A stretch of 64,000 nt of DNA from Exiguobacterium sp. J17977 (GTDB lineage Bacteria; Bacillota; Bacilli; Exiguobacteriales; Exiguobacteriaceae), in NCBI RefSeq assembly GCF_018616375.1, contig NZ_JAEQBB010000001.1, positions 310,001 through 374,000 on the forward strand, read 5' to 3'. Shown piece by piece: positions 37,624 to 47,416 of this stretch. The notes below the pieces were generated by a model. That model had not been told where the DNA came from, did not search any database, and worked only from the letters and a program-made list of their open reading frames with translations. Both the position numbers and the translations under genes were made by a program. Position 1 is the stretch's first letter; each line of letters begins with the position of its first letter.

Positions 37624-40308
37624 ATGGATGTAAGACGATTATTGTCCGACGTTCAGGCGCATACGAAATGGGTACGTGCCGAGCGGGAACGGATTTCACT
37701 AAAAGAACCGCTGGATGAAGGCGATGTCATTCTCATCAATGACTTGCCGTCTTTGACGAAGAAAACGCAACTCCCGTATTGGGATGAGCAAAAGCTCGAA
37801 GCGTATCATACTGGCCTCCAACAAGAGTGGGACTTGGCGACCGAGCGCTTCCCGAACGACTTACCGGAATATCCGACATCGAACGGGAGTACTTACTATA
37901 AGAAGAAACTCATCAATGTGGCGTTCGTCGGACCGGTCGAACGAGCCGAGGTATGGAACAACGTCTGCAATATTCATACGTTCAAGACGGTCACCGAGTT
38001 TTTAGAACTCATCAACGCCGGAGTCAACATTGAATTCTTGATGATTAGCCCAATCCTTCCTGGAGAAGCGGCCACGAGTTTTGAACATATGGGCACACCG
38101 CGGTCGCACTCGCGCGAATGGCTTGAAAAGCTAGTCAAACAAGCGAACTATCGCGAGATTCCGACTGTATTCCATACGGAAATGGACACGAACCATTACG
38201 CACGTTTCGCCTCACTCGCAGCGAAATGTGACGTCGTCTTCACGGCCAATGAAGAGCGGGTACAAGACTATACGGAACTGTGCAAACATGACCGTGTCTT
38301 CGTCATCAAACCGTTCGTCAATCAGTTCGTCCATAACCCGATCGGCATGACGCGCGCCCGTTTGAAAGACGTGCTCGTCACGAATGAGTTCCCGATGCGA
38401 AAAGCGTTCATGGAAGACGTCGACAAATTGATGGATGGCGTCTTAGAGACGGACCACCGTCTCCATGTCGTCAAATCGGACCGCGAGCAGAACGAAGAAG
38501 TCGGCGAAGCGTATCGTCAGTATCTCGTCGCGAGCGAGACCGACATGGACCGCTTGAAAAAGTCGGTCGATTGGGTCCTTCACATCAACGAAGTGAAAAA
38601 CAGTCCGAGTTACTGTGCGCAAGAGATTTACGATGCACAGGCGCGCGGCAACCTCGTCTTGACGAACTATAATATCGCCGTCAACAACGATTTCCCGAAC
38701 GTGTTCATCGCCACGGGCCGTCTCGACGCGAAACAGATTTTGAACATGTTCAAGACTGAGGATGAAATGTATCGTCAACAGCTATCTGGCATCCGGACAA
38801 TCATGTCGGGACACACGATGCACGACCGCTTCGAAGAGATGCTGTTCGCGCTCGGACTCGAGACGGAAACACTCGGGGCCCGTCCGGTCCTCGTCGTCGG
38901 ATCAGGTGACGAGTCGCATCTTCAAGCCATGGTTGCTGACCAAACGTATGACAACGTTCGTTTCCGGATGGCCGACGCCGTAACGGAGACTGATTTGCAG
39001 GAAGCGGCGTTCGTCGCGTTCTTCGACTCGGCGTACACGTATGAAGCTTATTATTTAGAAGATTTGATTAACGCTTTCAAATATACGGACGTGTCGTTCG
39101 TGACAAAAGCGGCCTACTTCGACGGAGAGACGTTCGTCGAAGGGCCGGAACATGACTACGTGACCGACGTGACCGACGTGCACCGTTCCGTGTTCGTCGC
39201 CGAGCAGCTGTCACATAAAGAAGTCGTGACGCGCACGCTCAAGAGCCGTAGCTTGCCGGGCTACGCTGTCGATCGCTATGAGCTCGTTAAAGGTGAGGTC
39301 ATCGTGACAGCGAACGCGCCGGGCACGTATAAACTGTCCGTCGTCGTACCGGTGTATAACAATGGTCGTTACTTGTATAACAAGTGCTTCTTCAGCTTGA
39401 AGCGGAGCACGATGTTTGACGATATGGAGATTTGGCTCGTCGATGACGGTTCGACCGACAACGAGACGAGCCGTTATGTCGAGCGCTTGGCGCGCGAACA
39501 CAAAAACGTTTATACGTACTCGTTCGCAGACGGCGGTAGCGGCAGTGCCTCACGCCCTCGTAACAAAGGCGTTGAGCTGGCGACAACTCCATATATCGCC
39601 TTCCTGGACCCGGATAACGAAGCGGTCAACGACGGGTATCACGAACTGTATCAACTGATCACACGCGAACCGGGACTCGACCTTGCCGTCGGCAGCATGT
39701 TGAAACTGTCGAACCGCGAAGCGATGATTGAACTCGAAGGTTTAGAAAAAGGCGGCATCCGCATGATTGAAGACCCGCGTGCCTACTTGCTCGAGCACAA
39801 CTTCAAAGTGCAAAGCATCCAGGCGATGGTCATCCGTCGTGATTTTATCGTCGACAACGGCTTGAAACAAGTCATCGGGGCCGTCGGGCAAGACTCGCTC
39901 TTCTTCCAAGAGATGTTCCTCACGGCCGAACGCGTCGCGCTCGTCGACTTGACGATTCACGACTATTACGCGGCCGTGGCGGGATCGACCGTCAACACGA
40001 TCACACGTCGTTATTTCGAGAAATGTGTGTTGCGCGAGACGGCCCGAGCAAAAGCGTTCAAGCGGGAGGGCGTTCTCGACGTCTATCGCGAGACGCGCTT
40101 CGAGCGATTCTTTGAGCTGTGGTATCTCCAGTTCATCCGCCGATCGCGGGACGAGGATTTCTTCGGCAATGCTGAACTACTATATGCCATCTACGAGCAG
40201 TTCAAACCGCTCGAACCGAAGAGTCCCCGCTTCAAACAGTTCATCGATCTGTATGAGAGCGGTCAAAAAAATGAATTGAAACGTCTGTATTTCGACGTAT
40301 TCCGTTGA
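37624..40308 (+). CDS. CgeB-like / GT2 fusion glycosyltransferase
   Basis: An 894-residue cytosolic protein with two enzyme modules. Residues about 95-430 resemble the CgeB (GT4-like, GT-B) family: IPTVFHTEMDTNHYARFASLAAKCDVVFTANEERVQDY (in parts), then HNPIG and CAQEIYDAQARGNLVLTNY. Residues about 570-800 form a GT2 GT-A domain (LSVVVPVYNNGRYLYNKC, WLVDDGSTDN, AFLDPDNEAV). It probably adds sugars to a wall polymer. The region 435-560 is a Rossmann-like spacer. A 9-bp unit (GTGACCGAC) is repeated twice near 39160, encoding VTDVTD. The ribosome site is weak (AGGCG). Confidence 0.8.
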   Translation: MDVRRLLSDVQAHTKWVRAERERISLKEPLDEGDVILINDLPSLTKKTQLPYWDEQKLEAYHTGLQQEWDLATERFPNDLPEYPTSNGSTYYKKKLINVAFVGPVERAEVWNNVCNIHTFKTVTEFLELINAGVNIEFLMISPILPGEAATSFEHMGTPRSHSREWLEKLVKQANYREIPTVFHTEMDTNHYARFASLAAKCDVVFTANEERVQDYTELCKHDRVFVIKPFVNQFVHNPIGMTRARLKDVLVTNEFPMRKAFMEDVDKLMDGVLETDHRLHVVKSDREQNEEVGEAYRQYLVASETDMDRLKKSVDWVLHINEVKNSPSYCAQEIYDAQARGNLVLTNYNIAVNNDFPNVFIATGRLDAKQILNMFKTEDEMYRQQLSGIRTIMSGHTMHDRFEEMLFALGLETETLGARPVLVVGSGDESHLQAMVADQTYDNVRFRMADAVTETDLQEAAFVAFFDSAYTYEAYYLEDLINAFKYTDVSFVTKAAYFDGETFVEGPEHDYVTDVTDVHRSVFVAEQLSHKEVVTRTLKSRSLPGYAVDRYELVKGEVIVTANAPGTYKLSVVVPVYNNGRYLYNKCFFSLKRSTMFDDMEIWLVDDGSTDNETSRYVERLAREHKNVYTYSFADGGSGSASRPRNKGVELATTPYIAFLDPDNEAVNDGYHELYQLITREPGLDLAVGSMLKLSNREAMIELEGLEKGGIRMIEDPRAYLLEHNFKVQSIQAMVIRRDFIVDNGLKQVIGAVGQDSLFFQEMFLTAERVALVDLTIHDYYAAVAGSTVNTITRRYFEKCVLRETARAKAFKREGVLDVYRETRFERFFELWYLQFIRRSRDEDFFGNAELLYAIYEQFKPLEPKSPRFKQFIDLYESGQKNELKRLYFDVFR

Positions 40309-40317
40309 GGTGACAAC

Positions 40318-40644
40318 ATGAGTGAACAATTGAAACAAGAAAAGAACCTTCTCGAGATACAGCTTGCTGAACAAATCGAGGAGAATAAGCGACTTCAACG
40401 TGAATACCGCATCAGAGGTCAACAATATCAACGTCTATTGCATCGGTATGCCGAACTCCTCTATACAGTGGAATGGATTTCAAAAGAAGCCGAGAAGGCA
40501 GATAAACGTTATCAGCAGATGACTCGGAAATATAAGCAAGTCCAGCGTAAATATCAAGGGTTGACGCAATCAAAAGCCGGTAAAGTACTTCTGAAAGTAC
40601 GAGCCGTCCGTAGCCGAATCGGCAAAATCGTCAATTCAAAATGA
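40318..40644 (+). CDS. Coiled-coil protein of the glycopolymer locus
   Basis: A 108-residue, highly charged protein predicted to be one long coiled coil (residues about 3-85; EQLKQEKNLLEIQLAEQIEE and so on). It ends in a basic amphipathic tail (SKAGKVLLKVRAVRSRIGKI) that could lie on the membrane. It begins 9 nt after the first glycosyltransferase with a GAGGTG site, so it is co-expressed. Coiled coils in such loci can act as scaffolds or molecular rulers of polymer length; that role is inferred only. Confidence 0.7.
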   Translation: MSEQLKQEKNLLEIQLAEQIEENKRLQREYRIRGQQYQRLLHRYAELLYTVEWISKEAEKADKRYQQMTRKYKQVQRKYQGLTQSKAGKVLLKVRAVRSRIGKIVNSK

Positions 40645-40726
40645 CCACCTGGGAGCGACATGTGATATGTCGCTTCCTTATTAGTGAAATTAAGGGGAGC
40701 ATCCCCGTAGTTTGGAGGAAAGACAT

Positions 40727-43700
40727 ATGGGTTGGCAAACGAAAGCACGTCGGGCGGCGCATCTAGGTTTACAGCGTTCACGTCGCGTCGGGAAACGCAT
40801 CATTAATAAGACGCGCAATCGAGTGATTTCCCGTAAGGGGGGACCAATCGTCCCGAATTGGTATACCGATTCGAACGCGGTGCATTTAGAAGGGGCAGAC
40901 GTGATCGTCTCCCGTCCGGAAGCGGTAGCTTTAGCGTACCGGGCGGATGGAAAAGAAGAGGCGCTCGACCTCAAGCAAATGTTTTCAAAATCCACGCGTC
41001 AACTGCACGTTCAGTTTCGGGCGAAGGCAACAGGGGACGTCGTTCCTGTCGTGAAAGTCTCGCTCTATCAACGGAATAAGCACTCGCGTGACGTGTTCGT
41101 TTACAATCAAGCACCGAGTGACATTGCCTTGCTCGCGAGCGAGACGCGAGTTCGCTTTGCTGTCGAAACGGAAGGGAAAGGCTCTTACAGTGTCATCGAG
41201 TTGAATGTCAACGGTGTCTCACTCTGGGACGTCGAAGGCATGGCGTACCATATGCAAGACAGTGATTTCGATTATCGCATCGACTTGACGCCGAAACAGC
41301 TTGAACTCATCTCGGCCATCAATCGTGTCGTCGATTTCGAAGAGGACAAGCTCGTCCTTCACGGCGTCGGCAGCCAATACGCCCACTTCGGTGTCGGCGA
41401 GTCAGCCTTGCCACACGTGAACACGCAACGTGCCATCGACTTCCCGCTAGGAGACATGGACGATGACGTCTATCGTTTCTATTTAAAAGGCACGGTGACG
41501 GGTGCCGCGAACGCCTCGTTGTTCGTCGTCACGTATACGGCCGATGGACAAGATCAAATGATTGAGGTCCCGCTCGGACTAAGTGGAATCATCCGTCTGA
41601 CACCGAGCCATACGACGGTCCGTTACTTCGTCCGCTTCTCTGGACATGGTGAACTGCAAGGGTTGAAACTCGGCATGGTCCGTGAGAAGAGCGTGCGTCG
41701 TGAGGAGATTCTCTCCTTAAAACCATCGATGTGGACGGTACCGACACCGGACACGATCAAACTGAAGCATAAGAACGAACAACTTGTCCTTAAATTAAAA
41801 ACCGGTGAAGGCAATCGTCGCTATATCTCCTACGCTGAGACGAACAACAGCTTCAAACTGTTGCCGGTCGACTTCTTGTTCGACGTCAAATCGAACAGCC
41901 GTTACCGTGTCACGCTCGACGGCGAGATGGGAGAGGGGACGAACGTCGTCCTCTACATCATCACGTATTCGACGGAAGGCCGTTTGAACATGCAGCAAGT
42001 CCAACTCGGATCGGAGAAGGTTTTTGAGTTCGAGAAAGAGGCGCGTCGTCTCCGCTTCGCGCTTCGTGTCGACGGCGACGGGGAAGCGGTCATCGACCGA
42101 ATCCGTGTCACCGAAGAGATTATCAGCGACCGCACACGGAGCCCGGAATGGCTCGATGTGCGCGAGGCCCGTCTGTTCCGTGCCGTGCCGCGTGAGCTGC
42201 ACGAATTGAAAGTCGCGGCCATCTTCGATGAGTTCACGACGGCTTCGTACCGTCCGGAATGTGACTTGATCACGTTCACGCCGGACAACTGGCCGGCCGT
42301 CCTCTCCGATGAACAACCGGACTTCTTGATGGTCGAGTCGGCATGGAAAGGAAACGCCGGGGCGTGGGAGAAGAAGGTCGTCAAATACGGCACGAACACG
42401 TGGGAAGAGCTCGACGGCCTACTCGAATGGTGCCGTCACAACAATATCCCGACCGTGTTCTGGAACAAGGAAGACCCGATTCACTACGACCGCTTCATCG
42501 AGACGGCGAAACGGTTCGACTACGTCTATACGACCGACGAGAACCGGGTCGAGGATTATATCCGCGACTGCGGGCACGACCGTGTCGGCGCACTTCCGTT
42601 CGCCGCACAACCGAAAGAACACAACCCGATTCGCTTGCCGGGGACGCGTGAACCGTACGCCTCGTTCGCGGGCTCGTATTATGCGAACCGTCACGAGTCG
42701 CGTCGTCAAGACATGGACCGTTTGTTCGCCGCGGCGGACCGTTACGGCCTTGTCATTTACGACCGCAACTATGAGATGAACCAACGCGGTGAGACGGATC
42801 AGCTCCAATTCCCGGAACAGTTCCGTGATTCAATTCGCGGCAGCCTGAAATATAATCAAATCGCAAAAGCGTATAAAGGCTTCAAAGTCATGCTGAACGT
42901 CAACTCGGTCAACGACTCACCGACGATGTTCTCGCGTCGCGTGTTCGAGGGGCTCGCTTGTGCGACGCCGGTCGTTAGCACGCGCTCGATCGGTGTTAAA
43001 CAGATGCTTGGCGATTATGTCTTCCTTGATGAGGGTGACGCCATGCTCGATGAGACGTTCAAGAAGCTATTGACCGATGACGCGTTCTATGAGGATGTCG
43101 CTATGCGCGGGATGCGTCACGTGTTGACGTACCATACGTATACGCAACGTCTCGCCCAAGTCGTCGGTGCAATCGGCATCCCGTACCGTGTCGACCACGC
43201 GCGCGTGGCCATGGTTGCCATCGTCCGCTCGAAAGAAGAGATGGAGCGGGTCGTGTCGATTTATCAAGCGCAAGACTACACGCATACACACCTCGTCGTG
43301 TTCCTCGACAAGTTCGATGGCTATATCGACGTCTATAACGAGTACAACACCGAGACAATCTCGACGTTCATGCTCAGTTATTTGACGCAATATAACGCTT
43401 TGTCTGAGATTTTGGACGGTTTCGAATGGATGGCGTTCGTGAATCGGGACGACTATTACGGCCCGTCGTACGTGTCCGACTATATCTTGGCGGCACGTTA
43501 TGCCGATTCCAACATCTTGACGAAAGGGGACCATTATACGTTTGATGGGACGCTCGAGAAACAAGATGTGGATGCAAGTTATCGCTACGTGTTCGACGCC
43601 GTGCCGACGCGTTCGCTCGTCAAACCGGCGGCGCTCCGCTTCTACAGCATTCAAGAGGCACTCGACGTGCTGACGAACGATGCATCGCTTCAAGAGTTGG

Positions 43701-43798
43701 CCCAGTCCGGCGAGCGGATCTTCAGCATCGATCCGTATCAATACGTCAAAGGCGGAGCCAATCTCTCCGACGAGATGGCCCAGGAGGTAACGTTATGA
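40727..43798 (+). CDS. CgeB-family glycosyltransferase with triple beta-sandwich N terminus
   Basis: A 1023-residue protein. It has a basic N terminus (1-38), then three related beta-sandwich repeats (about 92-163, 248-320 and 390-463) marked by strand pairs such as ASLFVVTYTADG and VVLYIITYSTEG. A CgeB/GT4 domain follows (about 494-820: AAIFDEFTTASYRPECDLIT, NNIPTVFWNKEDPIHYDRF, DYVYTTDENRVEDY, RRVFEGLACATPVVST). It ends in a degenerate GT2-like domain (about 825-1000: AIVRSKEEMERVVSIYQAQD, AFVNRDDYYGPSYVSDYI). It is expected to build the wall glycopolymer, and the sandwiches may bind the growing chain. ATG 40727 follows TTTGGAGG. Confidence 0.82.
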   Translation: MGWQTKARRAAHLGLQRSRRVGKRIINKTRNRVISRKGGPIVPNWYTDSNAVHLEGADVIVSRPEAVALAYRADGKEEALDLKQMFSKSTRQLHVQFRAKATGDVVPVVKVSLYQRNKHSRDVFVYNQAPSDIALLASETRVRFAVETEGKGSYSVIELNVNGVSLWDVEGMAYHMQDSDFDYRIDLTPKQLELISAINRVVDFEEDKLVLHGVGSQYAHFGVGESALPHVNTQRAIDFPLGDMDDDVYRFYLKGTVTGAANASLFVVTYTADGQDQMIEVPLGLSGIIRLTPSHTTVRYFVRFSGHGELQGLKLGMVREKSVRREEILSLKPSMWTVPTPDTIKLKHKNEQLVLKLKTGEGNRRYISYAETNNSFKLLPVDFLFDVKSNSRYRVTLDGEMGEGTNVVLYIITYSTEGRLNMQQVQLGSEKVFEFEKEARRLRFALRVDGDGEAVIDRIRVTEEIISDRTRSPEWLDVREARLFRAVPRELHELKVAAIFDEFTTASYRPECDLITFTPDNWPAVLSDEQPDFLMVESAWKGNAGAWEKKVVKYGTNTWEELDGLLEWCRHNNIPTVFWNKEDPIHYDRFIETAKRFDYVYTTDENRVEDYIRDCGHDRVGALPFAAQPKEHNPIRLPGTREPYASFAGSYYANRHESRRQDMDRLFAAADRYGLVIYDRNYEMNQRGETDQLQFPEQFRDSIRGSLKYNQIAKAYKGFKVMLNVNSVNDSPTMFSRRVFEGLACATPVVSTRSIGVKQMLGDYVFLDEGDAMLDETFKKLLTDDAFYEDVAMRGMRHVLTYHTYTQRLAQVVGAIGIPYRVDHARVAMVAIVRSKEEMERVVSIYQAQDYTHTHLVVFLDKFDGYIDVYNEYNTETISTFMLSYLTQYNALSEILDGFEWMAFVNRDDYYGPSYVSDYILAARYADSNILTKGDHYTFDGTLEKQDVDASYRYVFDAVPTRSLVKPAALRFYSIQEALDVLTNDASLQELAQSGERIFSIDPYQYVKGGANLSDEMAQEVTL

Positions 43799-45969
43799 CG
43801 AAAGCACCGCTTCGCGTCCTCGTCTATGGGGACGTGAACTTGAACTTGATTGACGGGTCGGCCATCTGGCTGACGTCCGTCGTCCATATGTTGAAACAAG
43901 ACCCGTCGATTCACGTCGACGTCTTATTGAAACGCTCGATTGTCAAACCGGAAGTGACGGCGTCGATTCGTGAGTTGCCGAACGTCCGCTTCCTCGACGT
44001 ATTCGGCGAGACGTCACCGAAGAAAGACGAACCGTACTATGAGAAGAAAGTACTCGAGCCGTCTGAAGCGGCCCAGCTCATCCATGAGCTCATGATGAGC
44101 GGTTCGTACGACTTGGCCTTCATCCGCGGCTTCCAGCTCGCCTACAACTTGTCGGCGTATGAGGACACGATGGCGAAGACGTGGACGTACATCACCGACT
44201 TCACCCACGACCATACGCAAGCATCGGACGAGGAGCTGGCCCGCTTGAAGCAAATCGCCTCACGCTCGGCCCGCATGCTCTGTCAGACGTCGGCGATGAA
44301 GGATTATTTTGAGACGTTCCTCCCAACGGAGCGACCGTTCCTCATCTTGAACCCGATGATTCCGAACGTGAAAGAAGCGACGCCGTCGTTCACGAAACCG
44401 AACGACCGCCTCGTCTATACGGGCAAGTTCGCCCCGCTCTGGTATTCGAGCGAGATTTTGACGGCGTTCGCGAAACTGCGCGCCGCACATCCGACGGCCG
44501 AGCTTCACGTCGCCGGCGACAAGTTCAATCAAGACCCGAATAACCCGAACTTCCGCAAAGACGTGACACACCGGCTTGGACACGACCCGGGCGTGACGTG
44601 GCTGAAAGGGATTCCGCGCCGCGATGTCGAGACGTTAATCGAGTCGAGTGCGGTCGGGGTGTCTTGGCGTCATCCGGAGCTCGACGCTTCGCTCGAACTT
44701 TCGACGAAGCTGCTCGAGTACGGTGCGCTCGGAAAACCGGTGCTGCTTAACCGTAACCCGATGCACGAGCTCATCCTTGGTGCCGACTACCCGTTGTTCG
44801 TCAATTCAGAGTCAGAGTTCATCGACAAGGCGCGTCTCGCGCTCACGGACACCACCATCTACCGTGAGGCCGCCAAGCGTCTATACGACATGGCCCAATA
44901 CTATACGTTCACGAACACGCATGCGCGTCTCCGTGACGAGTTGTGGGCGATGAAGAAGTTGACGATCGTCTTCGCGGGCCACGACTTGAAGTTCTTGAAA
45001 CTGTTCATGCAGAAGTTCTCGGAGAACCCGCGCTTCAACGTGCTCATCGACCAATGGGATGGCCATAAGATTCACAACGTCAACCATAGTAAAGCGTGCC
45101 TCGAGCAGGCCGATATCATCTTCTGTGAATGGGGACTCGGCAACGCCGTCTGGTACTCGGAGCACAAGCTGCCGCACCAGAAGCTGATTGTGCGAATTCA
45201 CCGGCAGGAGAAAGAAACACCGTTCCCACGTCAGTACAACTTGCACAACATCGATAAAATCATTCTCGTCTCGCCGTATATGCTTGAAGAGATGTACCGT
45301 CTGTTCCGCATCCCACGCCATAAGATGACGATGATTTATAACGCTGTCGACGGAAATCGCTTGAATCAACCGAAAGTGAAACAAGATTTGACGTTCCACC
45401 TCGGCATGATTGGCGTCAACCCGAAACTGAAGCGACTCGATTTGGCGCTCGACATCCTCGAGCAACTGTTGCAACAAGACAGCCGTTATAAACTCTTCAT
45501 TAAAGGACATCATCCGAACGAGATTTATTGGATCAATAAACGGGAAGATGAAAGAGCGTATTACGATAAATTGCTCGCCCGTCTCGAAGAGCCGCAATTC
45601 CAGTCGAGCGTCCAGTTCGACGGACACGGCGATGATGTCGCCGAATGGCTGCAAAAAATCGGGTTCGTCCTCTCGATGAGCGATCTCGAGAGCTTCCATT
45701 TGGCACCGGCCGAAGCGATGACGTCAGGCACATACCCACTCATCCGTCACTGGACGGGGAGTGAGACGATTTATCCTGACGATTTATTGCTCGAAGATGT
45801 GTCCGACGCGGTCGGCATCATCCGTTCGTACGCCGACGATTCCGACCGTCTTCTCGAAGCGGGAAAACCGCTTCAAGCCTATGCATTTGAGCACTTCGCG
45901 GTCGAAACACTTGCTAAAAAGCTGGAACAGCTTATACTAGAGGCGTTGTCCGAAACGGAAAAACATTGA
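43795..45969 (+). CDS. Tandem GT4 glycosyltransferase
   Basis: A 724-residue protein made of two GT-B (GT4) glycosyltransferases in one chain. Module 1 (residues about 5-380) has RLVYTGKFAPLWYSSEILTA, LHVAGDKFN and the nucleotide-sugar binding run LELSTKLLEYGALGKPVLL. Module 2 (about 385-720) has YNAVDGNRLNQ, HLGMIGVNPKLKRLDLALDI and SMSDLESFHLAPAEAMTSGT (the E-x7-E type region). Two active sites in one chain suggest alternating linkages of a repeat unit. It overlaps the preceding gene by 4 nt. Confidence 0.85.
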   Translation: MTKAPLRVLVYGDVNLNLIDGSAIWLTSVVHMLKQDPSIHVDVLLKRSIVKPEVTASIRELPNVRFLDVFGETSPKKDEPYYEKKVLEPSEAAQLIHELMMSGSYDLAFIRGFQLAYNLSAYEDTMAKTWTYITDFTHDHTQASDEELARLKQIASRSARMLCQTSAMKDYFETFLPTERPFLILNPMIPNVKEATPSFTKPNDRLVYTGKFAPLWYSSEILTAFAKLRAAHPTAELHVAGDKFNQDPNNPNFRKDVTHRLGHDPGVTWLKGIPRRDVETLIESSAVGVSWRHPELDASLELSTKLLEYGALGKPVLLNRNPMHELILGADYPLFVNSESEFIDKARLALTDTTIYREAAKRLYDMAQYYTFTNTHARLRDELWAMKKLTIVFAGHDLKFLKLFMQKFSENPRFNVLIDQWDGHKIHNVNHSKACLEQADIIFCEWGLGNAVWYSEHKLPHQKLIVRIHRQEKETPFPRQYNLHNIDKIILVSPYMLEEMYRLFRIPRHKMTMIYNAVDGNRLNQPKVKQDLTFHLGMIGVNPKLKRLDLALDILEQLLQQDSRYKLFIKGHHPNEIYWINKREDERAYYDKLLARLEEPQFQSSVQFDGHGDDVAEWLQKIGFVLSMSDLESFHLAPAEAMTSGTYPLIRHWTGSETIYPDDLLLEDVSDAVGIIRSYADDSDRLLEAGKPLQAYAFEHFAVETLAKKLEQLILEALSETEKH

Positions 45970-45987
45970 TTTGTCATTAAAATGTAA

Positions 45988-46017
45988 TTGCCCGGCTGAT
46001 TTGTTCAAGAGTATAAT
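45988..46017 (+). promoter_or_regulatory. Promoter of the wecC-tagGH-mnaA genes
   Basis: -35 TTGCCC (45988-45993), 18-nt spacer, consensus -10 TATAAT (46012-46017), giving a leader of about 85 nt before the dehydrogenase gene. Confidence 0.55.
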
Positions 46018-46110
46018 GAGTATTGTTTTATTGTCGAAACTGAAATAAAATGATGGACATGCTCGCATCTATAAATCGCAGGGCACACACACACTTGGAG
46101 GTTACTACAA

Positions 46111-47400
46111 ATGAAAGTATGTACAGTAGGTCTTGGGTATATTGGTTTGCCGACATCGGCAGTCTTCGCTAAATACGGCGTCGACGTCGTTGGGGTAGAC
46201 ATCTCTCAAAACGTCGTAGATAAATTGAACCGTGGTGAAATCCACATTGAAGAGCCAGGTCTCGGCGAAGTCGTCGCAGACGTCGTCGCGCAAGGCAAGT
46301 TCCGTGCGTCACTCTCACCGGAGAAAGCGGACGCATTCATCATCGCCGTCCCGACACCAAACAATGATGACGAGCACAAGTCGTGCGACCTCACATACGT
46401 CTTGGACGCGACTCGTAAAGTCCTTCCATTCGTCGAGAAAGGCAACGTCATCATCGTCGAGTCGACGATCGCGCCACGTACGATGGACGATTTCGTCAAG
46501 CCGCTCGTCGAAGAGGCTGGATTCGTCGTCGGCGAAGACATCTTCCTCGTTCACTGCCCAGAGCGTGTCCTTCCTGGACAAATCTTGCATGAGCTCGTGC
46601 ACAACAACCGTATCGTCGGCGGCATCACGCCTGCCTGTGCGGAAGCTGGCGCACGCGTCTACGGCACATTCGTCGAAGGCGAAATCGTCAAGACGGACGC
46701 GAAGACGGCTGAAATGTCGAAACTCATGGAGAACACGTTCCGTGACGTCAACATCGCCCTCGCGAACGAACTCGCCAAAGTGTGTAACGACCTCGATATC
46801 AACGTCCTCGACGTCATCGAAATGGCAAACAAACACCCGCGCGTCAACTTGCATAGCCCAGGTCCTGGCGTCGGTGGTCACTGCCTCGCGGTCGACCCAT
46901 ACTTCATCGTCGCGAAGTCACCGGACCTCGCGAACATCATCAACTTGTCGCGTGAGACGAACGTCTCGATGCCAGCCTACGTGGCCGACAATGTCGAGAA
47001 GCTCGTCGCGGGCATCGAAGACGCGAAAGTCGCTGTCTTCGGCGTGACGTACAAAGGAAACGTCGACGACATGCGTGAAAGCCCAGCCGTCGACATCTGT
47101 GAAATCTTGCTCGACCGCGGCGTGAACATCTCGGTTCATGACGGTCACGTCGAGAAGTCGACATCGAGCCGCTTCGACCTCGTCTCGAAAGAAGAAGCGA
47201 TCGCAGGCGCGGACCTCGTGCTCGTCCTCGTCGACCACAACGAGTTCAAGACACTCGATTTCGCTGAACTCAGCGGAGCGATGCGTCGTCCGATGATCTT
47301 TGATACGCGCAACATCGTGAAGCCGGCTGGCGACGATGTCGCTGTCGTCAACTACGGCAACTTGTACAAATTTACAAAGGAAACGAATCTCGTACGTTGA
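46111..47400 (+). CDS. wecC: UDP-N-acetyl-D-mannosamine dehydrogenase
   Basis: A 429-residue UDP-sugar 6-dehydrogenase: N-terminal NAD site VGLGYIGLPTSAVFAKYGVD, central Lys in EMSKLMENTFRDVNIALANE, catalytic Cys in PGVGGHCLAVDPYF, and a C-terminal UDP-binding domain starting FGVTYKGNVDDMRESP. It oxidises UDP-ManNAc to UDP-ManNAcA with NAD. The adjacent 2-epimerase gene, which makes UDP-ManNAc, favours this substrate over UDP-Glc. The product is an acidic building block for the exported polymer. Confidence 0.88.
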   Translation: MKVCTVGLGYIGLPTSAVFAKYGVDVVGVDISQNVVDKLNRGEIHIEEPGLGEVVADVVAQGKFRASLSPEKADAFIIAVPTPNNDDEHKSCDLTYVLDATRKVLPFVEKGNVIIVESTIAPRTMDDFVKPLVEEAGFVVGEDIFLVHCPERVLPGQILHELVHNNRIVGGITPACAEAGARVYGTFVEGEIVKTDAKTAEMSKLMENTFRDVNIALANELAKVCNDLDINVLDVIEMANKHPRVNLHSPGPGVGGHCLAVDPYFIVAKSPDLANIINLSRETNVSMPAYVADNVEKLVAGIEDAKVAVFGVTYKGNVDDMRESPAVDICEILLDRGVNISVHDGHVEKSTSSRFDLVSKEEAIAGADLVLVLVDHNEFKTLDFAELSGAMRRPMIFDTRNIVKPAGDDVAVVNYGNLYKFTKETNLVR

Positions 47401-47416
47401 TTCAAGGTGAATTCAC

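Noticed and set aside
39160-39183. Tandem repeat in the first fusion glycosyltransferase
   Set aside because: Only two 9-bp copies (VTDVTD); too short to call a repeat element.
44881-45699. 272-codon minus-strand frame inside the tandem GT4 gene
   Set aside because: Antisense to a clear glycosyltransferase with all its motifs; no ribosome site and no recognisable domain.
46232-47047. Long plus-strand frame rich in Ser, Arg and Thr within the wecC gene
   Set aside because: It is an out-of-frame shadow of a complete, well-conserved dehydrogenase gene and has the low-complexity composition typical of such shadows.
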